Below are positions 12,401 to 21,519 of a stretch of 64,000 bases of DNA, in pieces. The translations under genes and the position numbers were made by a program. Numbering within the stretch: the first letter of the stretch is position 1; each line of letters opens with the position of its first letter. The notes under the pieces were generated by a model. It searched no databases and was not told where the DNA came from. It worked only from the letters and a program-made list of their open reading frames with translations. The stretch covers positions 6,573,107 through 6,637,106 of the forward strand of contig NC_069084.1 in NCBI RefSeq assembly GCF_947172395.1, in the 5' to 3' direction. This DNA is from Bicyclus anynana. Its lineage: Eukaryota > Arthropoda > Insecta > Lepidoptera > Nymphalidae.

Positions 12401-13309
12401 TTCCTCAGATTTGTGGACACAGGAAACTCTATATAGGACGTCTTTCTTGCGTACTTTACTACCGGTTTTTTTATGAGCGATAGTTTTTCATTATACTTTC
12501 AGTACTCGTATCAGGCCAGTCAATTGATTTCCATAGTAAAGGCAAGATTGAAGATTTGTTCAAAATTAGCGAAATACAACCGCTGTTATGTGGGTCAGTT
12601 GACGTCAATCTATACTAATATTACAAAGATGAAGAGTTTGTTTGTTTGCTTTTGAACGCGCTAATCTCAGGAACTACTGGTCCGATTTAAAAAAATCTTT
12701 GAATATTAGATTCTCATTTATCGAGGATGGCTATAAGCTATATATTATCCCCGTTTTCTAACGGAAATGGGAACCATACGGTTGAAACCCCGCGGCGTCA
12801 GCTAGTGTTTATATATTTGTAGTCAGAGGATAACTTGTCACCACATAAAATAAAAGTTAAAGTCCTATTTATTATTAATAAACAAATAAATTAATTATAA
12901 ACTAAAATCAACAGAACTTATCTGCGACTTAGGTTCTTGTTATTCATTGTGATCACTGTTTGCTAATTACTGTTTAATTGTTTGCTACTACAATTTAGTA
13001 ATAGTTATTGTTGTCATAAATATTTAACGCTGTTTCAGATACAAAGAAAATATACTAAAGTTACGCTCAGTAATGCGTGATCATCCAGAATCACCTCTAG
13101 AGAGAGCCGTTTGGTGGACGGAATATGTTTTACGTAATCGAGGGGCAGAACACTTGCGTGCTCCTACTGCGAATATGAGCTGGGTGGAATACTACGAAGT
13201 TAAACTTATACTTGTAATTACATCAGCGTTTATTTTAGCTTTAACATTATTATCATTAATGGTGTATAGGATTATAAGGGCTTTTATTCAAAAAGTGAAA
13301 ACGGACTGA
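3453..13309 (+). CDS. UGT gene A: UDP-glycosyltransferase, 4 coding exons
   Basis: Predicted ER-membrane enzyme that transfers sugar from a UDP-sugar to small lipophilic substrates. Coding exons are 3453-4283, 5821-6043, 11694-11913 and 13039-13309 (intron phases 0, 1, 2), giving 514 residues. The ATG at 3453 directly precedes a signal peptide (residues 1-22); upstream in-frame codons contain no ATG. His35 in VLSHQ fits the catalytic base. Exon 2 carries NGVIYVSFGTN and WFPQSDLL. Exon 3 carries the UDP-sugar signature FITQAGLQSTDEAI...DQ. Exon 4 has a membrane span at about 480-501 and the tail KVKTD, a KXKXX ER-retrieval motif. All GT-AG junctions join in frame; the exon 3 donor is the weaker GTGCGT. 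Intron 2 (5.6 kb) contains a complete LTR retrotransposon. It lies opposite in orientation to the other UGTs and is the most divergent copy. The subfamily resembles lepidopteran UGT33/UGT40, not confirmed. Confidence 0.92.
4801..4990 (+). mobile_element. Lep1-type non-autonomous Helitron (UGT A intron 1)
   Basis: It starts TCTATACTAATAATATAAAG, continues with GAAGAGTTTGTTTGTTTG and CTCAGGAACTACTGGTCC, and ends in a GC-rich CACGCGGGTGAAACAGCTAGT-like terminus. This matches the common lepidopteran short Helitron family. It carries no coding capacity. Related copies lie at 12609-12806, 47606-47814 and 48539-48734. Confidence 0.78.
5215..5412 (+). repeat. RTE-like LINE 3' end (UGT A intron 1)
   Basis: The segment resembles the last codons of an RTE-type ORF (a GRRSVGRPPTRWTDD-type end, here decayed). 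A non-coding end with CCTGCAGTGGACGTC and a (GATGAT)n tail follows. The same family occurs at 11975-12275, 23072-23235, 37722-37790 and 46005-46165. Confidence 0.6.
6200..6203. repeat. Target site duplication CGTT, left copy
   Basis: CGTT here and at 10969-10972 flanks the LTR element. Four to five bases is usual for Ty3/gypsy integrases. It sets the LTR boundary as TGTGGG...CCCTATA. Confidence 0.75.
6204..6457 (+). repeat. 5' LTR
   Basis: 254 bases from TGTGGGCTACTC to TACCCTATA. It has a very GC-rich core (CGATCGCCCGCCGCCCGG) between AT-rich flanks. It reads the same as 10715-10968, at a constant offset of 4511 with no indel. Confidence 0.9.
6459..6476 (+). promoter_or_regulatory. Primer binding site, tRNA-Trp type
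   Basis: TGGTGACCC begins one base after the LTR. It matches the complement of the 3' end of tRNA-Trp for the first nine bases; the rest of the site is less similar. This primer type is used by CsRn1/Kabuki-like elements. Confidence 0.6.
6483..10169 (+). CDS. Gag(C-terminal)-Pol polyprotein of the LTR element
   Basis: An uninterrupted 1228-residue frame. Residues 1-44 are unlike Gag. The Gag tail starts near MADLADRVHD (46-55) and carries a C-H-C-C finger at Cys133, His136, Cys146 and Cys150. The protease has DTGSD at 186-190. Reverse transcriptase spans about 350-560, with YIDD at 487-490. RNase H has TDAS at 639-642, DRE at 679-681 and YTDHKP at 704-709. The integrase has an HHCC finger (His828, His832, Cys862, Cys865) and a D894, D952, E988 triad with 35 residues between the last two acidic residues. 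The C-terminal tail has three near-identical copies of an eight-residue NTEHPIQ-containing unit (1176-1199). All enzyme motifs look intact. The capsid portion of Gag is missing, so the frame is probably an internally deleted gag fused to pol. Confidence 0.92.
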   Translation: MSDNGTKIAPARKKYDCHIATRCANKFRASTGGHVRTSQPFYTEPMADLADRVHDTISSETVAAVSTSNQVQDLSEKIAELKRIVRQLTLKLEDDTEPSYRSSSRSKSHNRHHKNTPRQSIKSNTSKQNNPVCYYHNKYGDEARKCKKPCEYKMSVNTTVATNDCPSSSRRLFITDRKTKTQFLVDTGSDLCVFPRSSLKDKRAPTGYTLAAANGSTIATYGFAYFELNLGLRRVYPWRFVVADVTKPIIGVDFLVHYGLVVDVKNKKLIDNLTSLSTTACISSSFRDIVSVKVVTGESRYHLLLARDFPDITRPAGTHRTIPHNTQHHIRTTPGPPVSSQPRRLAPDKLKIVKQEFEAMLANGTARPSDSPWSSPLHLAPKKDNGWRLCGDYRRLNARTIPDRYPIRHIHDFTHSIAGCKVFSTIDLVKAYNQIPVCAEDIPKTSISSPIGMFEFPYMNFGLRNAGQTFQRFVDEMTRGLDFIYCYIDDFLIFSRDEAEHESHLRQIFSRLRDYGMVINVSKCVFGAPEVTFLGYSISEAGTKPLDTKIQAIRDFPPPKDIKALRRFLGMVNFYRRFLPHAAQTQAPLNALLMGTAKGSTPVNLTGDALQAFSETKESLSNAALLAHPDCQAKLSLVTDASDTAMGAVLQQLQDDAWQPLGFFSRKLSPAQQKYSPYDRELLAIYEGIKYFRHMVEARHFTIYTDHKPISFAFHEKKQNCSPRQFRHLDFISQFTTDIRHISGKDNVVADPLSRIEELGAPISLADLAKSQADDSELANYLEDNTSLRLKKMNLPGSHVPLYCDVSTPTPRPFITKPFRRQLFESLHSLSHPGANASAKLVAERFVWPGVRKDCREWSKHCLACQRAKVTRHVSSPLGTFELPRARFQFIHCDIIGPLAISQGYRYCLTIVDRFTRWPEVTPMVDMTAETVGKALISWISRFGCFTDVVTDRGRQFESALFQYLGKVIGFRHRRTTAYHPACNGLVERFHRQLKAAIMCHADVNWVDSLPLVLLGVRSAYKEDLQTSSAELVYGEPLRLPGEFFQPTAPESTDITDFTTRLRQLTLRLQPSPAARHSKDKIFIFKDLNTSSHVFLREGAVRGSLQPPYSGPHQIIERNDKFFTISVRGKSVNVSIDRLKPAYIQNDTSPIPKPTQPPPSKPNFNPLSKPKHKTKHNTEHPIQHNTEHPIQLNTEHPIQRKQNTPTQENVKKTRSGRVVRFPDFYRPT
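10703..10714 (+). promoter_or_regulatory. Polypurine tract of the LTR element
   Basis: GGGGGGGAGTGA directly precedes the 3' LTR and would prime plus-strand synthesis. One T interrupts the purine run. Confidence 0.7.
10715..10968 (+). repeat. 3' LTR
   Basis: Same 254 bases as the 5' LTR as far as I could compare, followed by CGTT (10969-10972). There is no LTR-LTR divergence to date the insertion, which implies recent integration. Confidence 0.9.
11013..11575 (-). mobile_element. Helitron-like element with CCCTA-rich core (UGT A intron 2)
   Basis: On the plus strand it opens with ACTAGCGGACGCCCGCGACT, the reverse complement of a CTAGT Helitron terminus. A CCCTAC-rich stretch follows (about 11070-11150). 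Next come two tandem copies of a roughly 175-bp block that includes CCCGTTTTCCCAACATTT (from about 11160 and 11337). A related element is at 14530-14831. No coding capacity. Confidence 0.6.
11975..12275 (+). pseudogene. RTE-like LINE C-terminus and tail (UGT A intron 3)
   Basis: The frame reads LRDRIRNEEFRRRTKVIKSR, then a GTYFEERVADR stretch and KRSVGRTPLDRP, the usual end of RTE-clade proteins. It then runs into TGGACGTCCATAGGCTG and a GATGAT tail. It is 5'-truncated and non-functional. Confidence 0.7.
12609..12806 (+). mobile_element. Lep1-type Helitron (UGT A intron 3)
   Basis: Starts TCTATACTAATATTACAAAG and ends CGCGGCGTCAGCTAGT, with the GGAACTACTGGTCCGATT core in between. About 198 bp, non-coding. 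Confidence 0.78.
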
Positions 13310-13472
13310 AAGTTGTAGCAAAATTCAAAATTTTGTCTAATTGAAGCCGCCTTAAAACCGCTATTCTGAGCGGACACTTATAATAATAATATTTAAGTTG
13401 TTTTTTATTTTGCTGATTTAATATTCTTTTACTTATCAGCTGACGTCCATTACCTAATTTATGATGACTATG

Positions 13473-13478
13473 AATAAA
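13473..13478 (+). terminator. Candidate polyadenylation signal of UGT gene A
   Basis: AATAAA lies 164 bases after the stop codon, before a Helitron fragment. It is the first canonical signal I see downstream. Confidence 0.5.
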
Positions 13479-13519
13479 ATGTAAAGAACTGAAGTATTCA
13501 CAAAAAACTAAAACTGTTT

Positions 13520-13705
13520 TCTATGCTAATATTATAAAGCTGAAGAGTTTGTTTGGATGAATGCGCTAATCTCAGGTCCGATTTGAAAAATTCTATCATT
13601 GTTAGATAGCTCATTTATTGAGGAAGGCTATACGCTATATTTTATCTCTGTATTCCTGCGGGAACGGGAACCACGCAGATGAACCCCGCGCGGCGTCTAC
13701 TACTT
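13520..13705 (+). mobile_element. Degenerate Lep1-type Helitron
   Basis: TCTATGCTAATATTATAAAG start and the CCGCGCGGCGTCTACT end region are present, with an internal deletion of the GGAACTACTGG block. Confidence 0.65.
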
Positions 13706-14034
13706 TAAATATAAATTTTAAATCACGTTTTGAATATTAACCTTGACACAAAGTTCAACAGCCATCTTGAAGTTAACAAGATTCCACGACAATTATGAAA
13801 GCAATTTTCCCACAAATTTTCGGCAATTATGTCTGATAAATGGGAAGGAAAAGTTTATGAAGAAATCAGGAGAGGGTAATTGAAAAATATTACTTGCATC
13901 ATTTAAGGATTCATTTCCAAAAGGAATAATATTAAACAAACCACTTTGAAATAAAAAAAAACTCTTAAGAAACGTTTAAACCAAAAAAAAAACTTTTGTT
14001 GAGGTAACTAGGTACGAAATATGTGTGAATAATA

Positions 14035-14244
14035 TAATCCTACTAATATTGTAATCCTACTAATATTATATACTCTTTAACGCCGCAACTACTGAACCGA
14101 TTTAGCTGAAATTTGGAATTGAAATAGATTTTACTTCGGATTAACACATGAGCTACTTTTCATCCCGAAAAAAAATCCTTGGTTCCCGAGGGAGTTGTGA
14201 AAAAGTAAATTTTACTAGGACGAAGTCGCAGTCGTTAGCTAGTA
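14035..14244 (+). mobile_element. Helitron-like non-autonomous element, second family
   Basis: Starts with AATCCTACTAATATT repeated twice, carries ACTGAACCGATTTAGCTGAA, and ends GACGAAGTCGCAGTCGTTAG followed by CTAGT. Related segments are at 36206-36440 and 45313-45495. Confidence 0.6.
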
Positions 14245-14529
14245 GACTATATTGTATCAGAATAGTAGACAGGTACTGACTTACACTTGTGGTGTCTAAA
14301 TAATTTAGTTATAGATATTATATAATTATCGTTCCTTTGAAAAGTCTCTCGATTGGAAATTTCTCGATTCTCAGGATGATATAATAGATAAGCGTCAGTA
14401 GGTAATTATAACACAATAATAATTAACCTCAATAACACAGAATAAAAAAATGTGATGAAATCATTGAAGCAATTTTTTTTATAATATCGTTGTAATAGCT
14501 GTATCGATTGCTATTTATTATTATAATCT

Positions 14530-14831
14530 ACTAGCGGACGCCCGCGACTTCGTCCGCGTGAAAGTCGATGTAAACTTTCAACTACCCCTACCCTATCCCT
14601 ACCCTATCCTACCCCTATCCTACCCTACCCTGCCCTACCCTACCCCTACCCTATCCCTACCCTGCCCTACGCTACCCCTACCCTACCTCTACCCTACCCC
14701 TAATTTTCTTTGCTATAAACCTCACTGAGCCCGAGACCTTTCCAACGAATGCAAAACCGTGGAAATCGGTTCGTGCGTTCTGGAGTTTTAGCGTCAGGAA
14801 GGAAAACCCGATTTATTTTTATATAATAAGA
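14530..14831 (-). mobile_element. Helitron-like element with (CCCTAC)n core
   Basis: Opens on the plus strand with ACTAGCGGACGCCCGCGACT, has about 120 bases of CCCTA/CCCTAC repeats (14577-14700), and ends near TATATAATAAGA. Related to 11013-11575. Confidence 0.65.
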
Positions 14832-15944
14832 TATGTTCTACAGTAGGTATCCTATGATTTATAGTACATTTTTTATCTACCCAGAACGCTTTTTCTTTGG
14901 TGTGGTATTATTTTGGTATATAAAAAGACGCTAAGGGCTCTCTCCACAGCTTTGAACCTTCGTAATTTAATTCCAGCATTTTCGTTCCCATTTCTTCTAG
15001 AAATCCTTTGAGAAACAGACCATCACGTTGTAATGGGCATTAATATTTATATATTTATATTGTATCTATCGTACGACCTATCTATTTATTCTGTGACATG
15101 CTTTGTATAACTTATATTGTGGATTTCTAGTTCCTCAAATTTTTAACATAATATAAATACGAAAAGTTTTTCTGGAACATACATTGAAAAAAAAAACAAT
15201 ATTTTGAAATTAAGAACTCTTTTAAGTGTGTTTGTATCTAATGTTTGTACTATAAATTAATTGAATGTAAATTGTTCGAGAAATATTTTATTTATTGCAT
15301 TAAATAATATGCACATAAAAATAAAAACCAAACCAGTTTAGAATAATATACAGGGTTTCTTGTATTTATGGTTATAACGCAAATGGTAGATTCACCGCAT
15401 AGGTATCTACTATTTGCGTTTTATCCATTAAGGGACAATCTGTATAACAATAATAATAATAAAAAATATTATTTGTTATATTCTTTAAAATAAACATTTA
15501 CAACAGCCGTGCTTAGTTATTGAGGCTTAAATATTAATAATGTCTTAATACTGTTGCACATACGAGTGTTTATAAGTTTTAAACTTTTATCTAATTACCT
15601 TTACATAACAAAACGATCACTATCAAATTTAAGCCTTATTTAACAGGCATAAAGTCGAAAATCTATCATCACCACTTGACAAGCACTCAGTGACTCCAAT
15701 CTCTGGTCAAAAGTGTTCTTGAAAAGGTCTTCAATTGGGACAGCAACAGATTCAATTGTTAATATCTGCAATTTATGTGGGTACAAGTATGGGTTTATTG
15801 TTACTTGAATTCTTGGTCTCTTCCCTTTCTGGATTTGATGTCTTTTGTTCGCAGTGAAATGTAATTGACTGTATGTGTGAACCATTTAAATCGTTACAGT
15901 TCAGGATTGTACTAACAAATGGAGGAAAATAAAAATAAAGTTTC
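14832..15944. other. Intergenic spacer with one weak ORF
   Basis: AT-rich, with no recognised repeat. A minus-strand ORF of 81 codons at 15640-15885 starts with an ATG, has no recognisable domain and abuts the end of the right arm of the inverted duplication. I do not call it a gene. Confidence 0.4.
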
Positions 15945-16376
15945 ATCTATGTAAATCTTGGTGTCCTAATTGTCTACGGATCATATTCGAGTCCGTGGTC
16001 AAGCTATAAAAGTACTGTTTTTTTTTTCATCCAAGAAATTTTCAGTAGTAGCCTAGAGTTGGAAAGCAGTACCTTAGTCAGCACATAGTCCCTGTTATTA
16101 TCATAATAAATTTTAGTTTTAAAATTTGAAAGCGCTCTTAAATGCCCAAGGCTCACATTTCGCTCAAGCATTGGAGCTCGGTTAGTCTGAGCTCTAAATT
16201 ACCTCCTCTACAACGAGAGAGGCCTGGCCCAGCAGTGGGCTACTAAAATTTACTAATGATGATGACTAGTATCTATAAAGCGTTGCATGACGGGTGATAA
16301 TTTTCTGTGTGATGTGTGTGTTTCTGTGTGAAAAGTGATTTCAACGATTTTCTTTTTCTCTGGTATCTTTTCTTGA

Positions 16377-16960
16377 TGTAGTGGCTCTGCAGGTCTTCAA
16401 GAGACCCCTGTATCACGTTGACTGCTTCCGATCTATTGTGACCCTCAATGACTAGGTTTCCCTTCCAATACTGCCATCAGCAGAGCCGTGATAGCCTAGT
16501 GGATATGACCTCTGCCTCAGGTACGAATCCGGTCCGGGGCATGCTCCTCCAACTTTTCTGTTGTGTGCATTTTAAAAAATTAAATATCATGTGTCTCAAA
16601 CGGTGAAGGAAAACATCGTGAGGAAACTTGCATACCAGAGAATTTTCTTAATTCTCTGCGCGTGTAAAGCCTGCCAATACGCATTGGGCCAGCGTGGTGG
16701 ACTATTGGCCTGACCTCTCTCATTCTGAGAGGAGACTCGAGCTCAGCAGTGAGCCGAATATGGGTTGATAACGACTGCCATCAGGTAAAGCAGCAGTTTC
16801 TTGGCTGGGATGTGTTTTATCTCCTCCTAGATAGAGGAGTTCCTGCGTTTGTGTATTAGACCTGGGCAATTACACAGAATATGCAGAGGTGTTTCCTTTT
16901 CCTAGGCAGAGTCTACACGTATTTGTGTTTTTTGTTCTCTGGTGTTTGAAAATATTCCAA
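16377..16960 (-). pseudogene. LINE C-terminal fragment split by a SINE
   Basis: The reverse complement contains the same region as 2264-2491 (CACCTCTGCA..., AAGAAACTGCTGCT..., ACAATAGATCGGAAG...), interrupted by a SINE at 16481-16773. Frame changes relative to the left copy show that neither copy is under constraint. Confidence 0.6.
16481..16773 (+). mobile_element. tRNA-like SINE, family B, with 11-bp target duplication
   Basis: Pol III box A-like (TAGCCTAGTGGATATGACC) and box B-like (GGTACGAATCCGG) sequences lie near the start. The family body CATCGTGAGGAAAC and CAGCAGTGAGCCGAATAT follow. ACTGCCATCAG at 16470-16480 and 16774-16784 is the target duplication. The left arm lacks this insertion. 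Confidence 0.85.
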
Positions 16961-17643
16961 AGGTGATTAAAAAACGTAGACGAAAATAAATATCTGAAAG
17001 AAGTAACTTCGAGGTGTAACAAGCGCCCATTAAAATATTGTTAGCATTTCTGATTTTAAGGTTTTATAAAATGTTATTAGATGTTTTTTTGACTTCGTTA
17101 ACATAGAATAAAAAATCATAATATTATTCAAAGTAAAACCGAGTGTCTTACATATTCATAAAGTGAAGGAAAAAGTCCAACTAAGCCAAACCATTACCAA
17201 CTAAAAGTGCTGAGCTGTAAGTTAGATTAATTTTTCACTGTTCCAACGTCATAATATTATATGGTGTCTAAGAGTAAGAACTTGTAGTTTTATACCAAAC
17301 AAAGTTTTCCTATTAGAGCGAAATTTTCAAGATTGTGGAAAGTAAAATGTTGGTGTTGTGCTCTAATATGTTGGAAACTCTAGCTCCTGTGTTTGCGTTA
17401 AGTTTTTTGAAAGTCAAATAGTCTAAACTGAGGTGTGCAAATTAAAATGATGGTGTTGTGTTCTAATATGTTGGAAACTACTCCTGTGTACAAATAGTCT
17501 GAATTAAACATAATTAAAACATTGCCATTTTAAGCCGTGTAGTAGACTTTGTACTACTGTAGTGTTTTGGACAGTATTTTCTTGGAAAACCGTCTTCAAA
17601 ACGAGCATTGTATAGAGGTAAGATTTGATTTATAAGTTAGTTT

Positions 17644-17967
17644 GTTTTTTTTTTTTTTTACAAATTAGCCCTTGACTACAATCACACCTGGTAAGTGATG
17701 ATGCAGTCTAAGATGGAAGCGGTTTAACTTGTTAGGAGGAGGATGAAAATCCATACCCCTTTCGGTTTCTACACCACATCGTACCGAAACGCTAAATCGC
17801 TTGGCGGTACGTCTTTGTCGGTAGGGTGGTAACTAGCCACGGTCGAAGCCTCCCACCAGCCAGACCTAGGCCAATTAAGAAAACCTCAATCGGTCCAGCC
17901 GGGGATCGAACCCAGGACCTCCGTCTTGAAAATCCACCGCGCATACTACTGCACCACAGAGGCCGTC
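17644..17967 (-). mobile_element. tRNA-like SINE, family A
   Basis: Minus-strand order is GACGGCCTC..., box A/box B-like promoter (GGTTCGATCCCCGG), CTAGTTACCACCCTACCG, ...CAAGGGCTAATTTGT and a poly-A tail (plus-strand T run 17643-17659). Inserted in the right arm only. Confidence 0.85.
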
Positions 17968-18149
17968 ATGCGCCACCTAGGATGTTGTTGCGAATATGCT
18001 CCGAAACAACAGGACCGATTTCCCTCAGTTGATGAGTGATGAACTCACTGGGAGGTGCTGGTTCGTTACCCGACCGCTGGACGGTTATTGGAGGGGAACG
18101 GGAATATTGAGCATATTTAAAATATAAATTACAATATTAGTTACAGAGG

Positions 18150-18325
18150 GCCTAGTGGCAGTTTCGTACTGTTGCTATCGCGTTAACGTAAACGCGAATT
18201 TCTAAGGAATTGAAACAGCGCCATCTAGTGGCACTATAACTGTACAACTGTTTGAAATCCATATAAATTCGCGTTTACGTTAACGCGATAGTAACAGTAT
18301 GAAAATATTGAAAACTCCCACTAGG
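18150..18325. mobile_element. Palindromic MITE with CCTAGTGG termini
   Basis: CCTAGTGG and CCACTAGG ends enclose two inverted arms around TATCGCGTTAACGTAAACGC. About 175 bp, non-coding, and able to fold into one long hairpin. A second copy is at 30832-31000. Confidence 0.75.
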
Positions 18326-18357
18326 CACACAAATCCCAAACGCAAACTAAAACGCCG

Positions 18358-18794
18358 TTTTAAGGTCTGTTTATATCTACAGACATGTAGCGTGCCAGAC
18401 ACGTGCTGTGGCAGACACAAAAATATTCTTCTATACAGTGTATTTATATCTATCGTAACGCGGCCGCGCAGACGTTGACAGACACGGACCGCGCCCGGCC
18501 AGTATTCGCGGAAAGAATATTTTGTCTGTGCGGTTCATGTCTGTAGAGTCTTTTTCATGAAACCTCAACTAAAATTGATAGCGCCTTACACAAATGACAA
18601 TAAGACCGCCATTACCAAATGACAAGGAGCACCATTAAGACATTAGCGCCGCGTCTGGGGGACCTCTTTCATGAAAAGAATTTTAACTGTCTCTAGCTAC
18701 CTGCTGGCCAGTGTGAATAAACGGTGTCTGTGGATGTCCGCCACGCTACTAGTCTGTGACGCTCTGTGTCTGTAGATATAAACGGACCTTAAAA
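18358..18794. mobile_element. 437-bp TIR element (MITE-like)
   Basis: The ends are inverted repeats of about 28 bp based on TTTTAAGGTC and GTTTATATCTACAGAC (right end GTCTGTAGATATAAAC). The interior is GC-rich with no ORF. It lies beside the previous MITE in the right arm. Confidence 0.7.
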
Positions 18795-19506
18795 CTGCTA
18801 AATATTTTTATCCGATACCAATTACTCTAAAACAGAATTATTATAAGTTTAATGTTTTGTCTAAGACGTTGAAGTTAAACTTGAATGCCATTACTTAGTC
18901 TACCGCAGCTGGTTACCAATTTAATTACAGACTAAGTGAAGGTAAGTTTTGTCGGCGACGCCACTGAACAACTATTGTTTCATAATTAATGTTATTTGAG
19001 GTTTGCTTCTTTATGCAAGCGTTACCAAACAAATGAAGTTTAATACTTCTTTGGGATTTACTTTGCACGCGTCCGGTTGCATTTTTTACTCTATACTTGT
19101 ATTTTATCCACTTGAACGCCCATGATATCAACCAGGTAAATAAACAAACGCCCCGATAAGCCCCGCCCCCCAAAAATCGCTAAAAAAAAAAAAATTCGAC
19201 AGATGCCGACCTACTAAAAACGTTACGACGACTTAAGTATCGCACGTATTTGAAAATAAAATACCGTCGTGCAGAGGAAAATATAAAGAATAACTTAATG
19301 TTGTAAAGTATTTTCTCTTACTACTAGGAAGCCACGTTATTCATCAGTATCATTGGCTATATTTTATCCCCGTACTCTCACGAGAACGAGAACCATGCGG
19401 CTGAAACCGCTGCGTCGCGGACGTGATGATGATGTAGGTAGGTAGTTATGCAATAGACATGATTTGTAGCATAGTTATTAGGATAAGTAAGCTTAAGTTA
19501 AGTTAA

Positions 19507-19806
19507 GAGCCGTGATAGCCCAGTGGATATGACCTCTGCCTCCGATTCCGGAGGGTGTGGGTTCGAATTCGGTCTGGGGCATGCACCTCCAACTTTTCAG
19601 TTGTGTGCATTTTAAGTAATTAAATATCACGTGTCTCAATCGGTGAAGGAAAACATCGTGAGGAAACCTGCATACCAGAGAATTATCTTAATTCTCTGCG
19701 TGTGTGAAGTCTGCCAATCCGCATTGGGCCAGCGTGGTGGACTATTGGCCTAACCCCTCTCATTCTGAGAGGAGACTGGAGCTCAGCAGTGAGCCGAATA
19801 TGGGTT
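19507..19806 (+). mobile_element. tRNA-like SINE, family B
   Basis: Full-length copy from GAGCCGTGATAGCCCAGTGG to GAGCCGAATATGGGTT, with GTTCGAATTCGGTC as the box B region. A decayed Helitron terminus (about 19365-19430) lies upstream. Confidence 0.83.
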
Positions 19807-20737
19807 ATTTAATTATTTATATATATAATTACATATAATGTATTGCACCTTTCCGTCTTTCTTCGCAAGTTCTCTCGTCAGGGGTTGCCTGGTAGAGATT
19901 ACTTTTAGTAATAAGGCCGCCTTTGCATGCTAAGTTCAATTTGTCTTTTTGTTGTTTAAATTTATAATTGTATTTTTGTGTGCAATTAAGTATTTCTTCT
20001 TCTTCTTATTAATATCGTATCTCAGAATATGTCTACGATCAAAGAACAAGACAGGACGTCTTCGATATCAAAAGTTTTTAGAGTACAAGGATATTTATAA
20101 GTTTCCTATTGTGTTCATGCCACTTCAATTCCTGCAATTTCTCTGTAATGAAGCAGTAATAGTGTTGTTTGTGGCGAACAATTCGCTACCAAAACTCTGT
20201 AATATATCACACGTGGAGAGAAGGGATAACATAAATCGCGCTATCGCCTTCCGCGCCACTTGACATACGACCGCTCTATCGCGCGTCGACTTCATGAACA
20301 TTGCTATGTAGTTAGGTGCTTCTAGTATGTATTTGTATTCTTTGTGATTTTATGACACATTACTAGATGCCCGCAAGTTCATACGCGTTAAAAGATATGT
20401 TGATTGTATGAATAAACCTCATATTAAGTCACTCTGTCTTATGATGAAAAGCACATTAAATCTATTGCGTTTGAAAGATCTTAGGGTACAGACAGCGGGA
20501 AGTGACTTCGTTTTTAACCGACTTCAAAAAGGAGTAGGTTCTCAATTCAGTCGGTATTTTTTTTTTATATAGTATGTTAACAATAACGTTTATTGATAAT
20601 ATTCATAGGTACTTTTAATCTCTGGTAAAAGGTACAATAAGTTTGAAGTGTTTATCTACTCTGTATGTCTGTCTGTGGCATCGGCTTGGAAACTTTCAGC
20701 TTTAATAAAACCACGAAGGTCTGGCGGTCACAGTCTT

Positions 20738-21068
20738 GACGGCCTCCGTGGCGTAGTGGTATGCGCGGTGGATTTACAAGACGGAGGTCCTGGGTTTGAT
20801 CCACGGCTGGGCCGATTAAGGTTTTCTTAATTGGTCCAGGTCTGGCTGATGGGACGCTTCGGCTGTGGCTAGTTACCACCCTACTGACAAAGACGTACCG
20901 CCAAGCGATTTAGCGTTCCGGTACGATGTCGTGTAGAAACCGAAAGGAGTGTGGATTTTCATCCTACTCCTAACAAGTTAAGCCCGCTTCCATCTTAGAC
21001 TGCATCATCACTTACCATCAGGTGAGATTGTAGTCAAGGGCTAACTTGTAAAGAATAATAAAAAAAAA
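20738..21068 (+). mobile_element. tRNA-like SINE, family A
   Basis: Full-length copy from GACGGCCTCCGTGGCGTAGT to an A-rich tail, with GGTTTGATCCACGGC as the box B region. Confidence 0.83.
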
Positions 21069-21519
21069 CATTCATTGACTCGTTAGCAATCAGATTTTAT
21101 TCGCGTGCATAATAAAATATTTTTTAAATCCTCCTCTTTGTAGTAGGTAAAGAATTACAGCTACTTAGTTCCTGGTACCGCGAAGCAAATAGCGTTTGTC
21201 TTTTCCTTATTAGGCAAAGAGATATTTTGTTTCTGTAAAGAAAGAAGAAAATTACGTAAACATTGAGTTACTTGCAATATTAACAATTTGTTTCTTTGAC
21301 GACGCTATTCCTTAGCTTTGTTCACGTTATTTTCTTAAGCAAACCTAGTTAGGTGCTTTTATGTTTCTACCACAATAATATACGCGTATACTGCTAGTTT
21401 ATGTAAATCCTTGACTTTGCCCTCGAAAAAAATGGTTAATGTTAGATATTTCAAGCAAAGGAGAGGAAGCATTAGGCAATAAATTAGTATTGAATTTAAT
21501 TTGATTAATTACCTATCTA
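21069..21519. other. Intergenic, nothing recognised
   Basis: AT-rich sequence without coding, repeat or RNA signals that I can support. Confidence 0.45.

Larger units (their letters stand above)
15945..20600 (-). repeat. Right arm of the large inverted duplication
   Basis: Its reverse complement follows 1-2905 of this window. Insertions missing from the left arm explain its extra length: SINEs at 16481-16773, 17644-17967 and 19507-19806 and TIR elements at 18150-18325 and 18358-18794. An extra segment with AACCGACTTCAAAAAGGAG (about 20518-20570) also splits the end. Confidence 0.82.

Noticed and set aside
15640..15885. 81-codon minus-strand ORF next to the right arm
   Set aside because: It has an ATG and normal residues but no domain, no counterpart in the left arm and no gene context. 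Left as unassigned.
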